Assembly: GCF_009467825.1 (NCBI RefSeq) | Contig: NZ_WIOK01000005.1 | Location: forward strand, 180,865 to 244,864 | DNA: 64,000 nucleotides | From: Cyclobacterium xiamenense | GTDB taxonomy: Bacteria; Bacteroidota; Bacteroidia; Cytophagales; Cyclobacteriaceae | Direction of reading: 5' to 3' | The notes under the pieces: model-generated | What the model was told of the DNA's origin: nothing | Database searches by the model: none | What the model saw: only the letters and a program-made list of their open reading frames with translations | In this document: positions 1 through 7,933 of the stretch, in pieces | Position numbering within the stretch: the first letter of the stretch is position 1 | Layout of the letters: every line of letters begins with the position of its first letter | Position numbers and translations under genes: made by a program

Positions 1-1065
1 ATCGAAGCCTATCCGTTAGTGGATGCGTACAAGGAGCTTTTCCCGATCCGTTCTGAAAATCCATTGACCCAATATTCCGGACCTCAGGATGCGAAAAACA
101 GCGAAGTGGTATTTGCCATTCAGTTCAACAACGATGTCCTTACCAATGCCATGGAGGGAAATGGCCGGGAACCGGGGAATTATTACCATTCCATTTTTCC
201 GGGTAACGGAGAACTGGTGGGAAGCAACGGGAGAACGAGCGATTATAACCGGCACCTGGGTCAAAACGAGCCCACGCCTTCCGTTTACCGATTGTTTGAT
301 CCGCATGTAGACAGTCGGTATGCCCATAATTTTCTGCGGGTGATTTATGCCCTTCAGCCGGTAAGCAATTTCTCCTATAGTTTTGACGACCCAAGCCTGA
401 CGGTAAGCTACGATGTAGGAGATACGGTGGCGTATTGGACACCCTGGAATCAGCCAGCATTTGGGGCGGAAAAGGGTATTGACGAAGGGGGTACCAAAAA
501 GTATGCGGTCATGAACCACGAACAGATAATCAGCGGTGAGGCCATTTCCAGACTTACGGCATTCAGACCCACGATGTGGAAGTTCTGGGAGCCAAATATT
601 CCTTATGGAGACGGGCACGGAACCTTTGACTTTGCCTTGTTCCGATCTGCTGAAGCCTATCTGTTGGCTGCCGAAGCCATCGTCAAAGGAGCTACCGGCG
701 GCGCTCTGGGTGGCGCGGAAGTCTACTACAATCGCGTATTGGACCGGGCGGTAGGCGCAGGAGTGGATCCCCAAAAAGCCAAGTTTCCAGAGATACTTAG
801 TTCCCTGGAAACCGAATCCTACCGGGCCACAGCGGCGACTATTTCCATCGACATGATTTTGGACGAAAGCGCCCGGGAATTAATGGGTGAATTCAACCGA
901 TGGTTTGATCTTAAACGGACGGGAACGTTGTTGGAACGAACAAAAAAATACAATTTCTGGACCAAGGCAAATGGAGCCTTATCCGAGATACACCTGGTTC
1001 GGCCCATTCCACAGCACGAAATAGACCGAACCCAGCCGCCTCTCCAACAAAACCCCGGATATTAA
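1..1065 (+). CDS. SusD/RagB-family glycan-binding lipoprotein, 3' part
   Basis: The reading frame is already open at the first base, so the start and lipoprotein signal lie outside the window; about 354 codons remain. The tail is typical of SusD proteins: a TPR-like stretch (LFRSAEAYLLAAEA), then DESARELMGEFNRWFDLKRTG and the terminal IPQHEIDRTQPPLQQNPGY type ending. SusD proteins sit on the outer surface of the outer membrane, bind oligosaccharides and form the lid of a SusC transporter, which is expected just upstream. A strong hairpin terminator follows 18 bases after the stop, so this is probably the end of the susCD transcript. Its substrate cannot be read from sequence; the following lyase and sulfatase suggest a sulfated, uronic-acid-containing glycan. 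Confidence 0.93.
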   Translation: MEAYPLVDAYKELFPIRSENPLTQYSGPQDAKNSEVVFAIQFNNDVLTNAMEGNGREPGNYYHSIFPGNGELVGSNGRTSDYNRHLGQNEPTPSVYRLFDPHVDSRYAHNFLRVIYALQPVSNFSYSFDDPSLTVSYDVGDTVAYWTPWNQPAFGAEKGIDEGGTKKYAVMNHEQIISGEAISRLTAFRPTMWKFWEPNIPYGDGHGTFDFALFRSAEAYLLAAEAIVKGATGGALGGAEVYYNRVLDRAVGAGVDPQKAKFPEILSSLETESYRATAATISIDMILDESARELMGEFNRWFDLKRTGTLLERTKKYNFWTKANGALSEIHLVRPIPQHEIDRTQPPLQQNPGY

Positions 1066-1082
1066 CCGTACGGAACTGCAGT

Positions 1083-1115
1083 AAAACGGGAAACTTTTGG
1101 TTTCCCGTTTTCATT
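1083..1115 (+). terminator. Intrinsic terminator after susD
   Basis: A perfect 12-bp stem (AAAACGGGAAAC / GTTTCCCGTTTT) with a 5-base loop lies 18 bases after the susD stop. The T-rich end of the 3' arm gives the terminator tail. The A-rich 5' arm would make it work on the other strand too. Confidence 0.85.
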
Positions 1116-1236
1116 GAGCATTTTACTCGGGCGTATCTAGAGGTAGCGAAGTAGCATGGAAAAAATGCCTGAGTCGAATTTGAAAAACAAAAGTTTCACA
1201 AAAATAGGTTCGATTAAGGGAGATTTCCCATCTTAG

Positions 1237-1488
1237 GAAAAACAGTGGTTTTCGTCTGATTCAGCAATTGGAGCCGGGAATTCCGGTTTTATCAAAAAAA
1301 TCCATACGCTCAGATTGGAAAAAGAGGATTCCAGCATTCGCATGTTCATTGACGGTAGAAAAATCATCGATTGGACAGATGATGGGGGACGAGGTCCGGT
1401 TTTACAAGACGGTAAAATAGGTTTCAGGCAAATGCAATGGACCCATTTTCGGTATAGAAACTTTACAGTATGGGAGCTACCCAAATAA
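1237..1488 (+). pseudogene. C-terminal remnant of a DUF1961-like (concanavalin-fold) protein
   Basis: An 83-codon frame, preceded by an in-frame stop at 1234-1236 and with no credible start codon. It reads GFIKKIHTLRLEKEDSSIR, then FIDGRKIIDWTDDGG, then GKIGFRQMQWTHFRYRNFTVW before the stop. The pattern of a short ligand (IDG..I.DW.D), a glycine-rich turn, and a final GxIGxRQM...xYRNFxV strand matches the end of DUF1961/laminin-G-like carbohydrate proteins often found in lyase loci. The rest of the gene is missing. It overlaps the first codons of an over-long reading of the next gene, which supports the later start chosen there. Family assignment is from pattern memory only. Confidence 0.55.
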
Positions 1489-1538
1489 AGATCCGCTTAA
1501 TTATTGCTGAATCAGGCCGAAAAAACAAAACCTACAGG

Positions 1539-4130
1539 ATGCTTTCTACCTTCGGGTGCGGTTTTTTGTTGGGCTTCCTTCTTTTGGGCTGCGGGGAGCG
1601 TACTGGAAAACAGTCTTCGGTGAAAGCTGCCTACCTGCTGGATGCGGTATATCCCCGATACCTGGACTATCCCACACCTTCCGCAGGAAAAGTCGTACGC
1701 ACAAACCCGCCGATTTTGAGATGGCCGGTAGAGAAAGGCCGGAACATCCGGTATGATATCCGACTATGGGCCGAAAATGAAGGTTCGTCTCCAGATCGTA
1801 TCAACGAAATAAGAGATATTCCCTGGGCCATGTTTAATCCTCATGAAAAATTGGCATCCGGAAATTGGTATTGGCAGTTTAGAAAATCCGGGGAAGAATG
1901 GTCTGAAAAGCAACATTTCCTGGTCGATTCATTGGCCGTTGAGATCGTTTCGCCTGACGCCAACGAATTTTTACAGGCGTTGCCAAAAGCGCATCCAAGG
2001 GTGTTGGCTTCCGCAGCTGATCTTTCCAGGTTAGGTAATTTGGAGCTTAACGAAGATATTCGGTTCATTTTAGCGAAAGCAGAAAAAGTACTTCTGGAGA
2101 GTATCCCTAACGAGCAGGAAGGACTACCAACGCGTACAGGAGCAGACGAAAGCCAGGACAAAAAGCTCCGGCTTGATGCCAGTAAGGAACTGGGTAGTCG
2201 GGTTTACTATGCGGTAGTATCCCTATCCGAAGCATACATTTTAAGTAGAAACGAAGAATTTGCCGAAAAAGCCATCCAAATTGCTTCCGAAGTAGCCACC
2301 TGGGAGCCCAGGGGAGTATCGAGTGTCAACGATTTTGGCGATTCACGCTGTATGGTAGCAATGGCGCTGGTTTTCGATACCTTTTATGACAAACTCAGTG
2401 ATACTGAAAAAGAAGCGTTGATTCAGGCGATCAAACCAAGGGCCTCCCATTTTTACACGAGTTGGATTAACAACATAGAGGCAAGGGTATTGAGCGGACA
2501 TGTATGGCAGCATATTCTTCATTACTTTTTTCAAACCTGCCTGGCCGTTTACGGGGATGAACCGGAGGCAGCAGAATGGTTGGCGTATGCCTATGAATTG
2601 TTTCTGGCAAGGGCACCTGTTTTGGGTGGCCACGATGGAGGCTGGGCCGAGGGCGTTTCCTATTTCCGAATGAATATGGAAACGTTGATCGATATACCTT
2701 TATCCATAAAAAAAATCACTGGATTTGATTTCGTACAGGCACACCCCTGGTACGCAAGTCAGGTAGACTGGATGATTTACCACATCCCCCCCGGTTCGGC
2801 TTCCGATGGTTTTGCAGATAATTCGGACGAACTGAGTAGTCCGGGTACAGATTATGTTGCCTTTGCTCTGGAGCTGGCAAAGCTCAGGAAGGATACCAAA
2901 GCCGCCTGGTACGCAAATGAATCCATGAAATACGAACGTGCTTCCCTTGCGGAGCATCCCACGCTCCGGTGGGTACGCCTTACGAAAACCCGCGATTTGC
3001 CCATCCCGGATCCAGTCTCTTTTCCCGATTTGCCAATGGGGAAGGCTTCCACTGATATTGGCGTGGTAGCCATGCACAGTGACGTTGCCAACAAAAAAAA
3101 TAACCTGATGGTAGCCATGCGTTCCAGCCCCTTTGGTTCGTATGGGCACATGCTATCCGATCAGAATGTATTTAATATTTTAATTGGAGGGAAGAAGCTG
3201 TTCTACCGGACCGGTTACAAGGTATCCATGAATGATCCCCATCGTACCGGCTGGTACCAGCATACAAAGAGTCAGAACGGGATAGTGGTAGATGGCAACG
3301 GACAGCCCTATAGTACGGAGGCTTTTGGGTGGATTGCCCGGTTCTTGCAGGGAGACGACCTTGCTTATGCCAAAGGGGATGCCTCCCGGGCCTACCAGAG
3401 TAAGGAGACCGAAGAGGATTATTCGGTCGTAAAAAATATTAGGCACCTTGTTTTACTCAAACCCGATGTAATCCTTGTTTACGATGAACTTGAAGCCGGC
3501 GAAGCGGTGAATTGGTCTTGGCTTATCCACAGCCTTGAAGCAATGGAAATTGACACGAAAAATCAAACCTTTAGGGTTCAGCAGGAAAATGCAATTGGAA
3601 TGGGACGGCTATGGGCTTCAGCGGACCTGTCTTTTCATTTCAGGGATACGTTTGACGTAGCAGCCGTGAATTGGAGAAAATCGGTCGGGGAGGATGGTCG
3701 TGTGAAATCCTACAAAGATAACCAATTCCATCTCAGCGCAACCCCAACAAAAAAATCCACCAAGATGCGATTTTTTGGCGTGATCCAAGTCGCGGAGGAA
3801 ATGGATGAATCCGAGTTACTTTCCGGCACGCTTCGCAATGGAATAGCAGAGATCGAAATTGGAAACTGGAAAATTAGCGCATCGTTGGATTCAGCATCAG
3901 CACCTGGCCTACTCATCCAAAATGAAAAAACAGAAACGGTATTTTCATCCCATGGAAAGGCACTTCGTTTACGGGATCAATCCTTTTCCGGTAAGGATTC
4001 AGGAAGCAGTATCCTGGGAATTATCAGAGATGGTTCCCCATTGTTTATTGAAGCAAAGGACGAATTACCACCCGAAATGCAATCCAGACTCCGGTACTTT
4101 GAAAAATCATCCGGTAATTTTTCTCAATAG
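1539..4130 (+). CDS. DUF4962/heparinase II-III-type polysaccharide lyase, lipoprotein
   Basis: The protein has 863 residues from the chosen ATG, which places a lipoprotein signal (LLGFLLLGC, acylated Cys near residue 19) at the N-terminus; the frame could be extended upstream to 1470, but that would run into the DUF1961 remnant and bury the signal. The N-terminal third carries the DUF4962 pattern (TNPPILRWPVEKG, then WYWQFR), an all-helical toroid follows (VYYAVVSLSEAYILS, HVWQHILHYFFQT), and the C-terminal third is a heparinase II/III-like beta sheet (DQNVFNILIGGKKLFYRTGY, LLKPDVILVYDELEA). Enzymes of this build cleave uronic-acid-containing polysaccharides by beta-elimination in the periplasm or at the surface. 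The exact lyase family and substrate are not determined. It is followed 49 bases later by a sulfatase, fitting stepwise breakdown of a sulfated glycan such as ulvan or a glycosaminoglycan (inference). Confidence 0.85.
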   Translation: MLSTFGCGFLLGFLLLGCGERTGKQSSVKAAYLLDAVYPRYLDYPTPSAGKVVRTNPPILRWPVEKGRNIRYDIRLWAENEGSSPDRINEIRDIPWAMFNPHEKLASGNWYWQFRKSGEEWSEKQHFLVDSLAVEIVSPDANEFLQALPKAHPRVLASAADLSRLGNLELNEDIRFILAKAEKVLLESIPNEQEGLPTRTGADESQDKKLRLDASKELGSRVYYAVVSLSEAYILSRNEEFAEKAIQIASEVATWEPRGVSSVNDFGDSRCMVAMALVFDTFYDKLSDTEKEALIQAIKPRASHFYTSWINNIEARVLSGHVWQHILHYFFQTCLAVYGDEPEAAEWLAYAYELFLARAPVLGGHDGGWAEGVSYFRMNMETLIDIPLSIKKITGFDFVQAHPWYASQVDWMIYHIPPGSASDGFADNSDELSSPGTDYVAFALELAKLRKDTKAAWYANESMKYERASLAEHPTLRWVRLTKTRDLPIPDPVSFPDLPMGKASTDIGVVAMHSDVANKKNNLMVAMRSSPFGSYGHMLSDQNVFNILIGGKKLFYRTGYKVSMNDPHRTGWYQHTKSQNGIVVDGNGQPYSTEAFGWIARFLQGDDLAYAKGDASRAYQSKETEEDYSVVKNIRHLVLLKPDVILVYDELEAGEAVNWSWLIHSLEAMEIDTKNQTFRVQQENAIGMGRLWASADLSFHFRDTFDVAAVNWRKSVGEDGRVKSYKDNQFHLSATPTKKSTKMRFFGVIQVAEEMDESELLSGTLRNGIAEIEIGNWKISASLDSASAPGLLIQNEKTETVFSSHGKALRLRDQSFSGKDSGSSILGIIRDGSPLFIEAKDELPPEMQSRLRYFEKSSGNFSQ

Positions 4131-4179
4131 AATTCGATAGATAAAACCCTGCGACGCCAAAATATTTAGCCCAATAATC

Positions 4180-5598
4180 ATGAAAAATAGCCGTTTGATC
4201 TTGTTGTTATTCGTTTTGCTGGTTTTCGGTTCCTCAGGTTCTGCTCGCTACCAGCTTACGAAGAAAGCAGCTCCTCCCAATTTCATATTTATCCTCACCG
4301 ATGACCAGGGGTGGAGTAGCACTTCCATCGGCATGGACGAGCGGATTCCAGCATCCAAAAGCGATTTCTTTGAAACGCCTTCCATGGATCGCCTGGCCCG
4401 GGAGGGGATGCGCTTTACTCGTGCCTATGCGCCTGCCGCCATCTGTTCGCCCACCCGAAGAAGCATCCTGTTTGGACAAACACCTGCCAGACTGGGGGAC
4501 GAGACCTTCCCGGCTGCGCATGATCCCCGGTCGAATGCTCCCCAGTTGACCATTCCATCGATGCTGAAAGGCATTGATACCCGGTACCGGGCCGCGCACT
4601 TTGGTAAATGGGATTTGCGGGCGGAAATTTTCCCCGAAGATTTGGGTTTTGACGAAAGCGACGGCGATACCCGGAATGCACACGGCAATTTAATGACCGG
4701 AAAGGACGATAAATGGGAGGCGGTATTTCTTACCAATGATCCCAAACGTAGTTCCTCCATCACCCGAAGGGGCATCAACTTTATGGAAAGGCAGGTGCGT
4801 GCGGGAAACCCCTTTTACCTGCAGCTATCGCACTATGCCGTACACATAGACATGCAAACCCGGGAAGCTACGCTGGAGAAATACCGGAACAAACCAAAAG
4901 GAGTGAAGCATAGGCATCCGGCCTGGGCGGGAATGTTGGAGGACATGGATCACACCATCGGGCAGGTTTTGGATAGGGTAGCCTCTCTGGGCATCTCCGA
5001 AAACACCTACATCCTGCTGATGGCGGACAATGGGTCCGTGGAAATGCTGCCCCCGGTGCCCTCTCTCCAAAAACTGCGGCATCCGGATACCTTCGATCGC
5101 CCCCTGCGGAATGCCCCGCTTCGTGCGGGTAAATGGACCCTCTACGAGGGAGGGATACGCGTTCCCTTTATCGTAAAAGGTCCCGGGGTTTCAGCGGGCA
5201 GTACCAGTCGGGAACCGGTAGGCGGTTGGGATATTTTGCCAACGCTCGCTACCCTCGCCGGATATACCGGTCGGCTACCGGATAACCTGGATGGAGGAAG
5301 TTTTGTGGGCCTGCTGCAATCGCAAGGAAGCGGGGAGGTCCAGCGAAAAAATGATTTCCTGGTTTTTCACCGGTACAGCAATGGCTACCCCCACTCCGCC
5401 TTGATTCGGGGAGACGAGAAGCTGATTCGGTTTTGGAAAACGGGCAAACTGGAATTGTATCACCTGTCCGATGATCTGGGCGAAACGCAGGATTTGGCAG
5501 CCTCCCAGCCCGGAAAGGCGGAGGAACTGGACAGGAAGCTTCGGGCCTACCTGCAGGAAGTAAACCCGGAATTGCTCAAAAAATTAAGCGCCTACTGA
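4180..5598 (+). CDS. Type I sulfatase (formylglycine-dependent), copy 1
   Basis: A 472-residue exported sulfatase. A signal peptide covers about residues 1-22. The metal-binding start FILTDDQGW is followed by the sulfatase signature C-S-P-T-R with Cys89, the residue matured to formylglycine, and further on FGKWDLR and LLMADNGSVE supply the usual Lys and Asp/Asn ligands. It removes sulfate esters from carbohydrate, most likely in the periplasm. It lies 49 bases downstream of the heparinase-like lyase and is probably co-transcribed with it. A second gene at 18525-19937 encodes almost the same protein, with high DNA identity that extends in weaker form into the 3' flank. The modifying enzyme (FGE or anSME) is not in this window. 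Confidence 0.95.
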   Translation: MKNSRLILLLFVLLVFGSSGSARYQLTKKAAPPNFIFILTDDQGWSSTSIGMDERIPASKSDFFETPSMDRLAREGMRFTRAYAPAAICSPTRRSILFGQTPARLGDETFPAAHDPRSNAPQLTIPSMLKGIDTRYRAAHFGKWDLRAEIFPEDLGFDESDGDTRNAHGNLMTGKDDKWEAVFLTNDPKRSSSITRRGINFMERQVRAGNPFYLQLSHYAVHIDMQTREATLEKYRNKPKGVKHRHPAWAGMLEDMDHTIGQVLDRVASLGISENTYILLMADNGSVEMLPPVPSLQKLRHPDTFDRPLRNAPLRAGKWTLYEGGIRVPFIVKGPGVSAGSTSREPVGGWDILPTLATLAGYTGRLPDNLDGGSFVGLLQSQGSGEVQRKNDFLVFHRYSNGYPHSALIRGDEKLIRFWKTGKLELYHLSDDLGETQDLAASQPGKAEELDRKLRAYLQEVNPELLKKLSAY

Positions 5599-5769
5599 AG
5601 CGTTTCTATGGGGACGTCATGCCCGGTTTATTGCCGGATTTCGCTGTTCTTGTTTAGCGATGCCTTGGAGACAGCAGATGCCCGGTTCGATGCATGCGCT
5701 GGCAGCAACCGCTACCGACGGCGGGCGGTCTGAGCGTCTTGATCGCATCCGTTAAGGCATTTTTCTCCC

Positions 5770-6250
5770 AACTGGTCTGCTGAAAAACTCAAAAACAAGT
5801 TCTTAAAAACCAGCCCAGAGAGCTTTCTGGCCTGGTTTTGTGCTTTTTGGTTTTCCAGAATCTGGATTAATATGTTCTTGATGGTGTATTTCAGCCCCCT
5901 CCACGCTGAAAAACGCAGGCGCGGGAGTGCCATCCCCGCCAATTTGAGGAGGTTGAGCACAAGGATGATGGAAGCGATCCACGACTGGCCAGTGTTTTTG
6001 AACTGTACCCGAGAATGTATTGACGATACATGTTTTCGGTAATTTGGGCGATGGTTTCCCGGCCAGTCCTTTCCAGTGAGCGATTCGGTCGAGGTTTCTC
6101 CATGTCCCCTGGATTTCGGATCGGGGCTCGAAAGCAGTCTTCCACTTCACCTGGTAACTGCCAACCATTTGTACTGAAATATTTTTTTTGAGTAGTGGTG
6201 TCCCTACTCTTTATGTTTTGCTTGGCAGTAAAAAAACATCCAGCTAACAC
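5770..6250 (-). pseudogene. Degraded DDE transposase (IS5/IS1182-like) remnant
   Basis: Read on the minus strand, this area gives WQLPGEVEDCFRAP and then RETIAQITENMYRQYILGY, followed after a frame change by an SLPSSLCST-like stretch. This resembles the N-terminal DUF772-type region of IS5/IS1182 transposases (D.ETI.QI.ENpYlQYFLGYssf...PFDaSLfv). A second frame, nearer the sulfatase, gives LNLLKLAGMALPRLRF, which may be the transposase C-terminus. The catalytic core is missing, so the copy is dead, with frameshifts and a large internal deletion. The rest of 5599-6374 holds the diverged flank shared with the second sulfatase copy, and nothing else recognisable. Confidence 0.5.
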
Positions 6251-6316
6251 GAACGATGCACGCCAGTAGAAAACCTTATCTTCGCTAATAATGAAAAATC
6301 GGCTGAAACGCCCCCT

Positions 6317-6354
6317 TAAAAAGAAAGCTGCCCCAACAACGTTGGAGCAGCTTT
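6317..6354 (-). terminator. Intrinsic terminator of the minus-strand susCD operon
   Basis: On the minus strand a 14-bp stem with one mismatch (AAAGCTGCTCCAAC / GTTGGGGCAGCTTT) is followed by CTTTTTAAG. It lies just beyond the susD stop at 6375. Confidence 0.88.
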
Positions 6355-6374
6355 CACCAGCAGCTTTGTAAACC

Positions 6375-7925
6375 TTAGTCGGCAGTGTCCCACCAAAGCG
6401 GTGTTTTTAGTCTTACTTCCGGGCTGTTATCCCCCACGTTGTCACCGTTTCTAACCATCTCATTTCCTTCGTAGATCATGGCCCTCATCCATTCTCCCGG
6501 ACCAAATAGCGGGTTGAGGTTGGAAGGCTGGCGTAGCGAAGGTCCGTAGATATCCTGGCTAAAGTCCATGCGGCGCATGTCTACCCAGGTTTCGGGGTTG
6601 AAAACCTGGGTAATGTATTTTTGCCGCATGATATGGCTGAGACCGGTTGTCTGGTCATTAAAATGGGCGTTCACCCCATCATCCAGTAAGGCCTGCCAGA
6701 AAGCATCCATCTCATCGGCAGGTACTCCCAATTTTCGCATATTGGCGCGGACACCTTCTTCGTAGGCTACCAATGCCCCCCCGTTGTCACCCGATCTCAG
6801 ACGGGCTTCTGCTTCGATAAACTTCAGCTCTGAGTAGGTCATAAACGGAAAGGGTGAGTCGGGTCGGGAATAAAAGCCTCCGGTGACCCGGCCATAATCG
6901 TCCCCATTGAAAAAAGGGCCGGTTCCCTCACGCCCGCCCGGCACACCTTCGCCCGGAATGAGTCCGCGAAATTCACCATCTGCCGGAGCGGGGTTCATGA
7001 TGATACCGATACGCGGGTCAGTGTACGTTGAATTGGTCACCGGGAGCGTTTTGAGCAGGTCCACAAAGAACTGGGTATAGGAGAAATAGCGCGGGCTGGT
7101 GGGGCTGGTAAATCCTCCGTAGCCTACATTGCTCCATGGATTGGCTTCCGTAGCCTGTCCGCCCTCCAGGTAGGGAAACTCGGCGTCCATACCATCTCCA
7201 TTGAAGCCATTTTCTACGGCCGCCAGAATCGCCTGGGGATCGTAGTTGCTTTTCTTGCTTAAGTGGTTCAGGTAACGTGCCTTGAGTGAATAGGCAAAGC
7301 GACGCCATTTATTCACATCTCCCTGGTACATGATATCTCCTCCGGCCTGATTAAGCCCTTTCGCATTCTCACTGGCATTAAAGAATGCGATCGCTTCGTC
7401 CAGTTTTTCAATGACAAGCTGGTATACGAGCTCCTGCTCATCAAAAGCGGGTGTCAGGTTTACCTGGCTCACGCCGTCATAGGCAGAGGTTACCGGAATG
7501 CGTCCAAACTGATCGGTGAGCATGCCAAAGTTGAGTGCTTCCAGGGTACGTCCTACCCCCGCAAAGTGAGGAGAATTTTCCTCTTGCCCCTGGACCACCA
7601 GGTCCACACAGTTGGGGATAGCCCAGGTATAGGCGTTCTGCCAGAAAAAGTTACTGGCACTAAAGTTCCATGTTTCGGCACCCGAGGCTTGCACGCCGGA
7701 CGCCGCATATTGCACCACCGCGGTGATTTCCCGAGAGGCCCGCCACTGGGAGGCCCCATTGGACATGGTGATTGCACCGATGATACGGTTCTCTACCGGA
7801 ATGTAAGAGGGGTTGTTTGGATCGGCATTGACGTCCAGAAAATCCTCACAGGAAGTAGCCGTAAAACTCAGCACCAGGCCAAGGAATAGTTTGTATATAG
7901 TTCTGATTTTCATCTTCTTCAGCAA
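6375..7925 (-). CDS. SusD-like lipoprotein (SusD-like_2 type)
   Basis: A 516-residue outer-membrane lipoprotein with a signal ending in FTATSC. The early DVNADPNNPSYIPVENRI and TMSNGASQWRA regions, the QYAASGVQ stretch and the late TGLSHIMRQKYITQVFNPETWVDMRRMD are typical of the second large SusD group (often annotated SusD/RagB, starch-binding-associated). It would form a pedal-bin complex with the SusC encoded 8 bases upstream and capture oligosaccharides. The gene is last in its operon and is followed by a strong terminator. An internal ATG four codons later could also be the start. No enzyme is encoded in this two-gene operon, so the substrate is not indicated. Confidence 0.93.
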   Translation of the reverse strand: MLKKMKIRTIYKLFLGLVLSFTATSCEDFLDVNADPNNPSYIPVENRIIGAITMSNGASQWRASREITAVVQYAASGVQASGAETWNFSASNFFWQNAYTWAIPNCVDLVVQGQEENSPHFAGVGRTLEALNFGMLTDQFGRIPVTSAYDGVSQVNLTPAFDEQELVYQLVIEKLDEAIAFFNASENAKGLNQAGGDIMYQGDVNKWRRFAYSLKARYLNHLSKKSNYDPQAILAAVENGFNGDGMDAEFPYLEGGQATEANPWSNVGYGGFTSPTSPRYFSYTQFFVDLLKTLPVTNSTYTDPRIGIIMNPAPADGEFRGLIPGEGVPGGREGTGPFFNGDDYGRVTGGFYSRPDSPFPFMTYSELKFIEAEARLRSGDNGGALVAYEEGVRANMRKLGVPADEMDAFWQALLDDGVNAHFNDQTTGLSHIMRQKYITQVFNPETWVDMRRMDFSQDIYGPSLRQPSNLNPLFGPGEWMRAMIYEGNEMVRNGDNVGDNSPEVRLKTPLWWDTAD

Positions 7926-7933
7926 TTATTTGA

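Noticed and set aside
1470..1538. Upstream extension of the heparinase-like gene
   Set aside because: It overlaps the DUF1961 remnant and would put 23 polar residues before an otherwise clear lipoprotein signal.
4234..4683. Long open frames antisense to the sulfatase (and similar ones opposite 18525-19937, 46150-51637 and 62572-63920)
   Set aside because: They mirror conserved coding genes on the other strand, have no family resemblance, and occur in the same form in both sulfatase copies because the sense strand is conserved.
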